Shown here piece by piece: positions 1 through 6,832 of a stretch of 9,161 nt of DNA (its first letter is position 1; every line of letters starts with the position of its first letter). The stretch spans positions 1 to 9,161 of the forward strand of contig JAEWRS010000497.1 of assembly GCA_023398855.1 (NCBI GenBank), written 5' to 3'. Source of the DNA: Bacillota bacterium (lineage in GTDB: Bacteria; Bacillota; Clostridia; Lachnospirales; Lachnospiraceae). The notes beneath the pieces were generated by a model, which worked only from the letters and a program-made list of their open reading frames with translations, made no database searches and was not told where the DNA came from. Position numbers and translations under genes: made by a program.

Positions 1-1295
1 TCAATGACCTCTTTTAAGTTTATTGTCATCCGTTCAAATGAAGATGCCACAAGACCGATTTCATCGTTAGATTCCACATCAACTATAACCGTTAAATCTC
101 CTTCTGCAATCAGATCGGCGGCAGCCACAATCTTATGTATGGGCTTTAACTGCCTTCTTATGACAATTGTTATGATTAAAAGTATTATAATCATGGCGAT
201 GACGGAAATAAGGGTCAGCAAAGACGACATCTGATCTGCTTCACGATTCATATCAGCGGCCCTCACTGATGTGACGGAGTACCAGCTGGAATCATTCAGC
301 CGTATGGGTTCAAAGAAATAATAGGTATCCCCTTTCCCGGCTTTATCAACGGTATAAAAGTCAGAGCCAGAGACAATCCCAGCTTCAATCTCTTCTCTGC
401 ACCCATTGCTCTGTACATAATCAGAAACATTGGTTCCCACAAGCCCGCTGCCTGTACTTTCTGAAATAATGGTGCCTGATTCATTTAAAATAAAGGTCTG
501 CATGCTGGGAAAGGAGGAATCTGCCGTCTTCATCTGGTTGAAGCGGTCCAGACCTACATCAACTGCCACCACACACAGCAATCTGTCATTAACAATCACA
601 GGCATTGCCATGGTAATGATCTTTTTTCCATTTGATTCATATGGCAATGTTATGAACTGAGTCTTTTGTTCCATTACCTTAGCAAAATAATCCGTGGCAG
701 AATAATCCTCATACAAGCCACAATCTATAACCGTTCCATCTCTGCCCGCATACAACCCATAACTCCGGGCCGCGGAACTCATGGCATACTGCTCAAACAA
801 GATGCCTACTCCCACAATATCCCCGGAATAAAGAACAGAGGATTTAATGGAGGTCAGCATATAGTCCTCCATTTTCATGCCGTAGCTGTCCAGGGTAACA
901 CTGTCAAATATCTGGCTTTTGTAAAGCGGCTCTGCCGAAGGGCCCGACTTAATGCGCAATCCCTGCAGAACCTTTCTGTTCGCCGCTGAATTCTCCAGAT
1001 AATACGTAATATTGTCTGATATCTGGCCTGCTTCGTCCAGCGTCTGCTGGATCAGCGTTCCATTCTCTGATGCCAGGGTCTTTAATTCCCTGAAAGCAGA
1101 CTGCTTCATTGCACTTTTTGTCATCCTGGAGGTTGTCCCGATCAAAGCAGCGAAAACCACCACCAGCAAGATTCCTGCAATACATGCGATCCTGGTTGAA
1201 AGATGGTGCTTTCCTATCCCCTGCTTCTTTAACCGCGATAATCCCCTGCTACCTGAACCACGAATCTTCCACTTTTTCAAAAACTGTTCCTTCAT
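1..1295 (-). CDS. Transmembrane sensor, probable methyl-accepting chemotaxis protein, N-terminal part (C-terminus outside window)
   Basis: The frame is open without a stop for 431 codons from the ATG at 1295-1293 to the left edge, so the gene is truncated by the window. The N-terminus is basic (MKEQFLKKWK). TM helix 1 lies at about residues 36-54 (IACIAGILLVVVFAALI), followed by about 300 extracellular residues and TM helix 2 at about 359-379. A HAMP linker follows from about 380, with the late motif NDEIGLVASSFERM. The extracellular part looks like a double Cache (dCache_1) domain: a long N-terminal helix, then YGLYAGRDG near 179-187, ATDYFAKV, and IITMAMP followed by VVAVDVGL near 247-254. 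This architecture is typical of chemoreceptors that bind small ligands outside the cell and signal to CheA. The signalling domain is not visible, so a histidine kinase or GGDEF protein cannot be excluded. The start is set by GAGGGGG 8 nt upstream. The gene is monocistronic at its 5' end, with its own promoter. Confidence 0.8.
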   Translation of the reverse strand, partial: MKEQFLKKWKIRGSGSRGLSRLKKQGIGKHHLSTRIACIAGILLVVVFAALIGTTSRMTKSAMKQSAFRELKTLASENGTLIQQTLDEAGQISDNITYYLENSAANRKVLQGLRIKSGPSAEPLYKSQIFDSVTLDSYGMKMEDYMLTSIKSSVLYSGDIVGVGILFEQYAMSSAARSYGLYAGRDGTVIDCGLYEDYSATDYFAKVMEQKTQFITLPYESNGKKIITMAMPVIVNDRLLCVVAVDVGLDRFNQMKTADSSFPSMQTFILNESGTIISESTGSGLVGTNVSDYVQSNGCREEIEAGIVSGSDFYTVDKAGKGDTYYFFEPIRLNDSSWYSVTSVRAADMNREADQMSSLLTLISVIAMIIILLIITIVIRRQLKPIHKIVAAADLIAEGDLTVIVDVESNDEIGLVASSFERMTINLKEVI

Positions 1296-1303
1296 AGCAT
1301 AAT

Positions 1304-1310
1304 CCCCCTC
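1304..1310 (-). promoter_or_regulatory. Ribosome binding site of the chemoreceptor gene
   Basis: On the minus strand this reads GAGGGGG and lies 8 nt before the ATG at 1295. Another ATG at 1300-1298 is only 3 nt away and opens a frame that stops after two codons, so the 1295 start is preferred. Confidence 0.7.
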
Positions 1311-1333
1311 TGCAAGTTACAAGCTCCAAGGAA

Positions 1334-1361
1334 ATTATACCATATTTTACCATAATGTAAA
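1334..1361 (-). promoter_or_regulatory. Sigma-A promoter of the chemoreceptor gene
   Basis: On the minus strand there is a -35 TTTACA (1361-1356), a 16-bp spacer and a perfect -10 TATAAT (1339-1334). The -10 is preceded by TGG, giving an extended -10 (TGnTATAAT). Transcription would start near 1327, leaving a leader of about 30 nt. I see no sigma-D type motif (TAAA...GCCGATAA), which often drives motility genes. A dyad covers the -35 and a 7-bp direct repeat runs through the spacer into the -10 (see findings), which could be regulator sites. Confidence 0.7.
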
Positions 1362-1379
1362 ACATCATTTGTATTTATT

Positions 1380-1409
1380 TTGGAACATTTTTACAATCAA
1401 AAATTCCAA
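1380..1409 (-). terminator. AT-rich hairpin downstream of ftsH, weak candidate terminator
   Basis: TTGGAA (1380-1385) and TTCCAA (1404-1409) form a stem that continues inward as five A-T pairs (1388-1392 with 1399-1403), with a 2-nt bulge and a 6-nt loop. It lies 18 nt after the ftsH stop codon and before the next promoter, the expected place for a terminator. No U-tract follows it on the minus strand and the stem is AT-rich, so it may be weak, Rho-assisted or a protein site. Confidence 0.35.
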
Positions 1410-1426
1410 GTCAATAAATGTGTTGT

Positions 1427-3304
1427 CTATTTTTCCAGTACTGTTGCAGAATCGAATCCCGCAATTCTCATAAACTCTTCTCCTGTTATGGTTTCCCGCT
1501 CAAGAAGATATTCCGCGACCTCATGAAGGCGCTTCTCGTGATCCTTCAGAATCTTTAAGGCCTTCTGATGCTGTTCTTTTACGATTGCAATGACTGCCTC
1601 GTCGATCCGTCTGGATGTATCAGGAGAACAGGCAAGAGAGGTATCTCCACCCAGATACTGGTTGGTCACAGTTTCAAGGGCAACCATATCAAACTCATCA
1701 CTCATGCCGTACCGTGTAACCATGGCTCTGGCGATCCTGGTGGCCTGCTCAATATCATTGGAGGCTCCGCTGGTAACTGTGCTAAATACCAGCTCTTCCG
1801 CTGCCCTTCCACCGGTAAAGGTGGCGATCTTACTTAAAGCAGCCTCTTTTGTTAACAGGTAACGTTCTTCCTCATCCACCTGCATGGTATAGCCAAGGGC
1901 ACCTGAGGTTCTTGGAATTATGGTGATTTTATGGACAGGAGCCGAATGATTCTGGCAGGCAGCCACCAAAGCGTGCCCCACCTCATGATAAGCTATGATC
2001 TTTCTTTCTCTGCCGCTTACAGAAGAGTCCTTCTTCTGATATCCGGCAATCACGACCTCCACACTTTCCTCTAAATCTCTTTGAGACACGGTCTTTCTTC
2101 CCAGACGAACCGCACGTAACGCTGCCTCATTGACAATGTTGGCAAGCTCTGCTCCGCTGGACCCGGCAGTAGCAAGAGCTACTCCGCGGAAATCCACATC
2201 ATCAGAAAGTTTTACATTTTTGCCATGTACCTTTAGTATGGCCTCCCGTCCGTTTAAATCGGGAAGCTCCACAGGTATCCTGCGGTCAAAACGGCCAGGC
2301 CTTAAGAGAGCCTTATCCAGGGAATCCGGACGGTTGGTAGCCGCCAATATAACAACTCCTTTTCTTCCGTCAAATCCATCCATTTCGGCCAAAAGCTGAT
2401 TTAAGGTCTGCTCTCTCTCATCATTTCCTGTAAAACCGCCTCCGTCACGTTTCTTGCCTATGGTATCAATCTCATCAATAAATACGATACAAGGTGCTTT
2501 TTCACTGGCCTGCTTAAATAAATCTCTGACCTTTGCTGCTCCCATACCCACAAACATTTCCACAAATTCAGATCCTGATATGGAAAAAAACGGAACATGA
2601 GCCTCTCCTGCCACTGCCCTGGCAAGCAGGGTCTTACCGGTTCCGGGAGGGCCTACCAACAAAGCTCCCTTTGGAAGAGATGCCCCGATATCCGCATATT
2701 TCTGAGGATTGTGAAGGAAATCCACGATCTCCTTTAACGCTTCTTTTGCTTCCTCTTGTCCGGCCACATCCTGAAAGGTTTTTCCCGTTTCAGATTCCGC
2801 ATAAATTTTAGGATTGGATTTTCCAAAGGTCATAGCATTGCCGCCGCCCATCCGCTTTTGCATCTGGCCGGATAAAAAATTCCCCAGAAACACAAAGATC
2901 AAAATGGGAATGATCCAGGTGAGCAAAAAGGAAAGGATAGGGGACATTTGTTCCACAATGGCTTTTTCAAAGGAAACATCATGGGCAATGAGCCTTTCTG
3001 TTAATGTATCGTCAGGCCATAATCCGGTTTTGTACACATCGTATACAGGCTTGCCTTCCCAGTCCTTTTTGCCTGTATCTGATTTAAACTGTATCTCGGT
3101 TTCTGTCTTTGCCACCGCCTGAATCTTTCCCTGGTCCACCATTTCCAGAAATGTACTGTAAGGGACCTCTGTGACTGTTTTGGCCTGAAGCCAGGGAACT
3201 ATCATAGAATTAAATATTATCATGACCAATAAAACAATGATATAATAATAAATAAATGGTTTTTGTGGTCTTTTTTTCGAATTGCTGTCATCTTTCAAAC
3301 CCAT
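1427..3304 (-). CDS. ftsH: ATP-dependent membrane zinc metalloprotease, FtsH family
   Basis: This 625-residue protein has the full FtsH layout: TM helix 1 at about 17-39, an external segment with [10 protein letters not shown] near 47-56, and TM helix 2 at about 121-145. The AAA+ module has Walker A GPPGTGKT (218-225), pore motif FVGM (251-254), Walker B IVFIDEID (273-280) and the second region of homology [20 protein letters not shown] (322-341). The M41 protease has HEVGH (440-444) as zinc ligands and general base, and D517 in SNDIEQAT as the expected third ligand. All catalytic residues are present, so it should be active. The family forms membrane-anchored hexamers that unfold and degrade membrane proteins and some soluble regulators. 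The start is fixed by AGGAGG shortly upstream. It follows the flavodoxin gene by 24 nt and is probably co-transcribed with it. The usual Firmicute neighbours of housekeeping ftsH (tilS, hpt) are absent, and the pore reads FVGM where I recall FVGV as typical, so I infer an extra paralogue. Confidence 0.96.
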   Translation of the reverse strand: MGLKDDSNSKKRPQKPFIYYYIIVLLVMIIFNSMIVPWLQAKTVTEVPYSTFLEMVDQGKIQAVAKTETEIQFKSDTGKKDWEGKPVYDVYKTGLWPDDTLTERLIAHDVSFEKAIVEQMSPILSFLLTWIIPILIFVFLGNFLSGQMQKRMGGGNAMTFGKSNPKIYAESETGKTFQDVAGQEEAKEALKEIVDFLHNPQKYADIGASLPKGALLVGPPGTGKTLLARAVAGEAHVPFFSISGSEFVEMFVGMGAAKVRDLFKQASEKAPCIVFIDEIDTIGKKRDGGGFTGNDEREQTLNQLLAEMDGFDGRKGVVILAATNRPDSLDKALLRPGRFDRRIPVELPDLNGREAILKVHGKNVKLSDDVDFRGVALATAGSSGAELANIVNEAALRAVRLGRKTVSQRDLEESVEVVIAGYQKKDSSVSGRERKIIAYHEVGHALVAACQNHSAPVHKITIIPRTSGALGYTMQVDEEERYLLTKEAALSKIATFTGGRAAEELVFSTVTSGASNDIEQATRIARAMVTRYGMSDEFDMVALETVTNQYLGGDTSLACSPDTSRRIDEAVIAIVKEQHQKALKILKDHEKRLHEVAEYLLERETITGEEFMRIAGFDSATVLEK

Positions 3305-3328
3305 ATTTCTCCTCCTTTTATTCTTCTG

Positions 3329-3832
3329 TTACTCCATGAGAATTGATGTTACAAATTCCTCTGCGTCCTTAAAATCCTGCTCGTTGGGATGCAGCATCCC
3401 ATCCTCATAGGCAGCAATTAAGGTCCTGATCTGCGGAGTATCCTGAATTGCCTGCATTTTTCTGTACTTCTCAAGGATCTGAGGAGCCATCTTTCCTCCG
3501 CACATAAAACAGCCAAGGTATTCATTATCATCCGGCAGAAAAACAGCCACCTGCTTTTCCACTTGCTTATAATAATCTTTATTTCCGGAAAGCCCGCAGG
3601 TGCCAAATAAAGCCACCCGTTTGCCATGCAGATCAGAAAGAAAGTCCAGTACTTCTGTCTTACAGGTACCCCTGTTGTTCCAGAACCCTACAAAATAAGT
3701 ATCAGCTGTCTCTCCATGGAGCTCTTCCAGCCTGACAATATCCTTGGATTTTCCTGGAAGTGTTTCAAAAATTTTCATAGCAACCTTCTGGGTATTTCCA
3801 GTATTGCTAGTATACACAACTAAATAGTCCAT
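3329..3832 (-). CDS. Small flavodoxin-like FMN protein (BilS-like flavodoxin family)
   Basis: This 167-residue soluble protein has a flavodoxin fold signature. Strand 1 is YLVVYTS, followed by the FMN phosphate loop SNTGNT (9-14). Further matches are VGFWNNRGT (48-56), VALFGTCG (73-80), and a region with Cys108 and Cys111 in CFMCGGK. The C-terminal part has HPNEQDFKDAEEF (148-160). These segments resemble, from memory, the flavodoxin family that includes BilS, the accessory flavodoxin of bilirubin reductase systems. I cannot run the profile, and no bilR reductase is present here. It probably carries electrons for an unidentified reductase; the Cys pair could be redox-active. The start ATG has AGGAGG 8 nt upstream. 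The gene leads a likely two-gene operon with ftsH and lies just after the terminator of the tetrapyrrole operon. The flavodoxin-like protoporphyrinogen oxidase HemG is a less likely alternative. Confidence 0.8.
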   Translation of the reverse strand: MDYLVVYTSNTGNTQKVAMKIFETLPGKSKDIVRLEELHGETADTYFVGFWNNRGTCKTEVLDFLSDLHGKRVALFGTCGLSGNKDYYKQVEKQVAVFLPDDNEYLGCFMCGGKMAPQILEKYRKMQAIQDTPQIRTLIAAYEDGMLHPNEQDFKDAEEFVTSILME

Positions 3833-3856
3833 ACATTCAGCCTCCTATGAGATTAA

Positions 3857-3883
3857 AATATACCAAATCCGTCTATTTATCAA
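3857..3883 (-). promoter_or_regulatory. Candidate promoter of the flavodoxin-ftsH unit
   Basis: On the minus strand TTGATA (3883-3878) is a possible -35. TATATT (3862-3857), preceded by TGG, is a possible extended -10. The spacer is short at 15 bp, but an extended -10 can compensate. Transcription would start near 3850, leaving a leader of about 18 nt just long enough to hold AGGAGG at 3845-3840. A 6-4-6 inverted repeat overlaps the -35. Confidence 0.45.
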
Positions 3884-3887
3884 TAGA
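3872..3887. repeat. Inverted repeat TCTATT-N4-AATAGA over the putative -35
   Basis: A perfect 6-bp dyad with a 4-bp centre (TCTATTTATCAATAGA on the plus strand) spans the candidate -35 of the flavodoxin-ftsH promoter. Its placement is that of a repressor site. It does not match a Fur or PerR consensus that I know. AT-rich intergenic DNA produces such dyads by chance fairly often. Confidence 0.35.
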
Positions 3888-3960
3888 TTCCGGTAAATGT
3901 TAATACAATTTATGTAATTTTTAGAATCTATATGGCAAATTTTAGGCTCAGCGGCAATAA

Positions 3961-4005
3961 AATGAAAAAGCTTTGGAATCACTGAGTTCAGCCATTCCAA
4001 AGCTT
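3961..4005 (-). terminator. Rho-independent terminator of the tetrapyrrole operon
   Basis: A perfect 12-bp stem, AAGCTTTGGAAT (3968-3979) with ATTCCAAAGCTT (3994-4005), encloses a 14-nt loop that can pair further internally. On the minus strand it is followed by TTTCATTTTATT, giving a T-rich tail directly after AAGCTT. It begins 12 nt after the hemL stop codon and separates the tetrapyrrole operon from the flavodoxin-ftsH unit. Confidence 0.88.
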
Positions 4006-4017
4006 CATCCTGTTGTT

Positions 4018-5295
4018 TTAAAAAAGTATCTCTGACCCATCCTTTATGATTTTGCAGGTTTTTTCTATATCCTCATTTGTATGAGCTGCAGACAGGAACA
4101 GGATTTCAAACTGGGAAGGAGCTGTATAGATCCCGTGTTCTAAAAGGTAATGGAAAAATACTCCATATCTGACCGTATCAGAAGTCAGAGCCGTATCATA
4201 ATCAACCACCGGAGTATTTGTAAAAAATACACTGAAAAGAGAACCGGCCTGATTCAGCCAGGTTCCCGGAAGAGCTTCCTTCAAAGATTTTACAAGCTTT
4301 TGGGCCTTTTCTTCCAGGGAAGAGTAAATTTCCGGTTTCTCCATCAATGTCCTGATGGTGGCAATTCCTGCCGCTGTTGCAATGGGGTTGCCTGAAAGAG
4401 TACCGGCCTGGTAAACCTTCCCCAAAGGAGAAACCACTTCCATGATCTCCTTTTTACCGCCGTATACTCCCATGGGCATCCCGCCTCCTGCAATCTTTCC
4501 CAAGGTCGTCAAATCGGGAACAACGCCATAAAATCCTTGTGCACCTCCCAGCCCCATGCGAAAACCGGTTATGACTTCGTCAAAAATGAGTAATGTTCCA
4601 TATTTCAACGTGATATCTCTTAAAAATTCCAAAAACCCGGGCTTTGGAGGAACAAGTCCCATATTGGCGGCAACCGGCTCTACCACCAGTGCCCCAATGT
4701 CATCCGGGAATTCCGAAAAAAGTTTTTTCACGGATTCTTCATTATTATATTGGGCAAGCAGCGTGTGTTTTGTATAAGAGGCAGGTACTCCTGCACTGTC
4801 CGGTGCAGAACCTGTCAAGGCTCCGGAACCCGCCTTTACCAAAAGGCCGTCGGAATGGCCATGGTAACAACCCTTGAATTTGATGATCTTATCTTTTCCC
4901 GTATACCCTCTTGCCGCACGGATTGCGCTCATAACCGCCTCCGTCCCTGAGCTCACCATCCTCATCATTTCCATAGATGGGATGCACTCCCTGATAAGGG
5001 CTCCCAGTTCCAGCTCTTTTCTGGTAGGCGCGCCAAAGGACAGGCCGTCAAGACATGCCTCTCTCACTGCTTCCACCACAGGCTTACAACCATGTCCAAG
5101 TATACAAGGCCCCCAGGAATTTACATAATCAATGTATTCGTTTCCATCTTCATCATAAATATGGGAGCCTGATGCCCGCTTTATAAAAACGGGAGTTCCT
5201 CCTACGGAACCAAACCCACGTACCGGACTGTTGACTCCGCCCGGAAAATACGCCTTTGAATGTTCAAATAGTACTTTGGATTCTTCTATTTTCAA
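4018..5295 (-). CDS. hemL: Glutamate-1-semialdehyde 2,1-aminomutase
   Basis: HemL converts glutamate-1-semialdehyde, the product of HemA, into 5-aminolevulinate in the C5 pathway, using pyridoxal phosphate. The protein is 425 residues from the chosen start, the normal family length. It opens with the hallmark PGGVNSPVRGF (18-28). It then has SSGTEA (115-120) for cofactor phosphate binding, YHGHSDG (144-150), FDEVITGFR (238-246) with the cofactor-binding Asp239, and LGKIAGGGMPMG (265-276) with Lys267 as the expected Schiff-base lysine. I chose TTG at 5295-5293 because AAAGGAG lies 9 nt upstream and the N-terminus then aligns with the family. An upstream in-frame TTG at 5328 would put 11 unexpected residues before it and lacks a placed ribosome site. 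The gene starts 2 nt after the cobA-hemD stop, suggesting coupled translation, and is the last gene before the terminator. Confidence 0.96.
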   Translation of the reverse strand: MKIEESKVLFEHSKAYFPGGVNSPVRGFGSVGGTPVFIKRASGSHIYDEDGNEYIDYVNSWGPCILGHGCKPVVEAVREACLDGLSFGAPTRKELELGALIRECIPSMEMMRMVSSGTEAVMSAIRAARGYTGKDKIIKFKGCYHGHSDGLLVKAGSGALTGSAPDSAGVPASYTKHTLLAQYNNEESVKKLFSEFPDDIGALVVEPVAANMGLVPPKPGFLEFLRDITLKYGTLLIFDEVITGFRMGLGGAQGFYGVVPDLTTLGKIAGGGMPMGVYGGKKEIMEVVSPLGKVYQAGTLSGNPIATAAGIATIRTLMEKPEIYSSLEEKAQKLVKSLKEALPGTWLNQAGSLFSVFFTNTPVVDYDTALTSDTVRYGVFFHYLLEHGIYTAPSQFEILFLSAAHTNEDIEKTCKIIKDGSEILF

Positions 5296-5311
5296 ATTTA
5301 CTGACTCCTTT
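5293..5311 (-). promoter_or_regulatory. Ribosome binding site and TTG start of hemL
   Basis: On the minus strand AAAGGAG (5311-5305) is followed by 9 nt and then TTG (5295-5293). The site lies inside the last codons of cobA-hemD. No in-frame ATG exists near the N-terminus, the first in-frame Met being more than 100 codons downstream, so the non-ATG start is well supported. Confidence 0.8.
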
Positions 5312-6818
5312 CCTCTTTCCAGGCACAACAGATAGCTTCCGTTATTCCCTGAATGCTGTATACACCGGCAATGATATCTGCTTTCCTCCCATGGTCCATA
5401 AGCGCTTTTGCTGTCATGTCCCCGATACAGACCACTTTCAGACCTGCCAGGGCTTTCTTTACTTCCTCATCAGCAGTCCTGAAAAAAGCTTCCACACCGG
5501 AAGCACTGGAAAAGGTCAGATAGTCTAAATTCTCTAATGCTTCTGTTCGGTTATCCGTCTTTAATCCTTTCAGGGCCACATCATAAAGCACAATGTCATC
5601 GTAAGATATCCCGGTTTCATCAAGTATTTCATTCAATTCCTTGGACCCTTTGAACGACCTGGGGATCAAAAGCCGGTCCTTCCCGGAAATCTTGCTTTTC
5701 AGACCTGCAGCCAGATCCTGTACCTGATATTTCTCTGGTATGTAATCTGCATAAAAACCGTGCTGCCTCAATTCATCAGCTGTTCCGCTTCCAACTGCTG
5801 CAAATTTCACATGCCCAACCGCCCGGAAATCATATCCCCAATCCAGAAGACCAAGGAAAAACTCTCTCACTCCATTGGCACTGGTAAATACAATCCAGGT
5901 GTAAGACGGCAGCTTATCATATGCTTTTTTCATGTTCTCTCCCTTGCGGTAGGACTGGACCAAAAGGCTCAGAACACATTCCGGAGAACCACCAAGGGTT
6001 TTCAGCTGTTTCCCCAGCCTGTCCGTAAAAGAACCGGTTCCTGTCACCCCGATCCGGCACCCCTCCAGGGGCTGCTTTAAGGTGGAAGAAAAGTCAAGGG
6101 AAGCCACCTCTCCCACTACAATAACAGCAGGACTTTTTATTCCGGCCTCCAACACCCTTTTCTCAATATCAGCTAACGTGCCGCGAAGAGTTTTCTGTCC
6201 CGGAAGTGTTCCGTTTTCAATGACAGCTGCCGGGGTTTCTCCCTTTTTACCGGCTTTTAAAAGACCTGTAACGATGAGAGACAAATTGCCAAGCCCCATG
6301 AGAAAAACCAAGGTACCGGAGAGCCTGGCAAACTCAGCAAAATCAGGCGGAAGCTGCCCTTCTTCTGAAAGAGTATGTCCGGTCATAACATGAAAGCTTC
6401 TGCTGACTGCCCGGTGAGTTACCGGTATTCCGGCACTGGCAAGAGCGGCCACTGCAGAGGTAACCCCGGATATCACCTCATAAGAGATTCCTGCCTGGGA
6501 AAGAGCCATGATTTCCTCTCCCCCACGTCCAAACACAAAGGGATCACCACCCTTTAGCCTTACCACAGAAAGTCCCTCCATTGCCAGATCCACCAAAAGC
6601 CGGCTGATCTCTTCCTGTTTCATGGAATGATGTCCGGCCCGTTTTCCCACGTAGATTTTCCGGCATTGCTCCGGCACCTCATATAGAAGGCTGGAAGATA
6701 TAAGAGAATCATAAACCACTGCATCACATATCCGCAGTCTTGACAATCCCTTTTCAGTTATAAGCCCCGGGTCTCCGGGACCAGCCCCTACCAGATAAAC
6801 GGCTCCTGTTTTCTTCAT
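5298..6818 (-). CDS. cobA-hemD: Fused uroporphyrinogen-III C-methyltransferase / uroporphyrinogen-III synthase
   Basis: This 506-residue protein joins two enzymes. Residues 1 to about 247 are the S-adenosylmethionine-dependent methyltransferase (SUMT) that turns uroporphyrinogen III into precorrin-2. Its motifs are VGAGPGDPGLIT (10-21), VRLKGGDPFVFGRGGEE (86-102) and SGVTSAVAALASAGIPVTHR (117-136). Residues from about 252 to 500 form uroporphyrinogen-III synthase, which closes and inverts hydroxymethylbilane. Recognisable stretches are IVFTSANGV (309-317), FAAVGSGTADEL (339-350), DDIVLYDV (407-414), LTFSSASGVEAFF (434-446) and CIGDMTAKAL (464-473). Synthase sequences diverge strongly, so this half rests on spaced motifs and context. 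The fusion is known in Firmicutes and passes the product of HemC straight towards precorrin-2. The ATG has AAAGGAGG just upstream, and the gene lies 14 nt after hemC and 2 nt before hemL. Confidence 0.95.
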   Translation of the reverse strand: MKKTGAVYLVGAGPGDPGLITEKGLSRLRICDAVVYDSLISSSLLYEVPEQCRKIYVGKRAGHHSMKQEEISRLLVDLAMEGLSVVRLKGGDPFVFGRGGEEIMALSQAGISYEVISGVTSAVAALASAGIPVTHRAVSRSFHVMTGHTLSEEGQLPPDFAEFARLSGTLVFLMGLGNLSLIVTGLLKAGKKGETPAAVIENGTLPGQKTLRGTLADIEKRVLEAGIKSPAVIVVGEVASLDFSSTLKQPLEGCRIGVTGTGSFTDRLGKQLKTLGGSPECVLSLLVQSYRKGENMKKAYDKLPSYTWIVFTSANGVREFFLGLLDWGYDFRAVGHVKFAAVGSGTADELRQHGFYADYIPEKYQVQDLAAGLKSKISGKDRLLIPRSFKGSKELNEILDETGISYDDIVLYDVALKGLKTDNRTEALENLDYLTFSSASGVEAFFRTADEEVKKALAGLKVVCIGDMTAKALMDHGRKADIIAGVYSIQGITEAICCAWKEERSQ

Positions 6819-6832
6819 AACAACCTCCTTTA

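Larger units (their letters stand above)
3833..4017. other. Intergenic region between hemL and the flavodoxin gene
   Basis: This AT-rich stretch of 185 bp holds the hemL terminator on its right and the candidate promoter of the flavodoxin-ftsH unit on its left. Between them are two interleaved inverted repeats: the 6-4-6 dyad at 3872-3887, and ATAGATTC (3883-3890) with GAATCTAT (3924-3931), 33 bp apart. I see no open reading frame, tRNA or recognised riboswitch here. Confidence 0.6.

Noticed and set aside
666..989. Plus-strand open frames over the chemoreceptor region (also 4-234, 430-660 and 1012-1302).
   Set aside because: The minus-strand frame is open without interruption across 1-1295 and gives a coherent TM-Cache-TM-HAMP protein, so these are antisense shadows.
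3329..3832. Reading the flavodoxin as HemG (flavodoxin-type protoporphyrinogen oxidase) because of the nearby tetrapyrrole genes.
   Set aside because: No other late haem gene is present, a terminator separates the units, and the GFWNNRGT, FGTCG and CGGK segments fit the BilS-like flavodoxin group better.
3968..4005. Bidirectional terminator or riboswitch in the gap after hemL.
   Set aside because: On the plus strand there is no convergent gene to terminate and no good T-run after the stem. No riboswitch core is recognisable, so a one-way terminator for the minus-strand operon is the simpler reading.
5296..5328. A longer hemL start at the TTG at 5328.
   Set aside because: It would overlap cobA-hemD by 31 nt and add 11 residues foreign to the family. 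The TTG at 5295 has a well-placed AAAGGAG.
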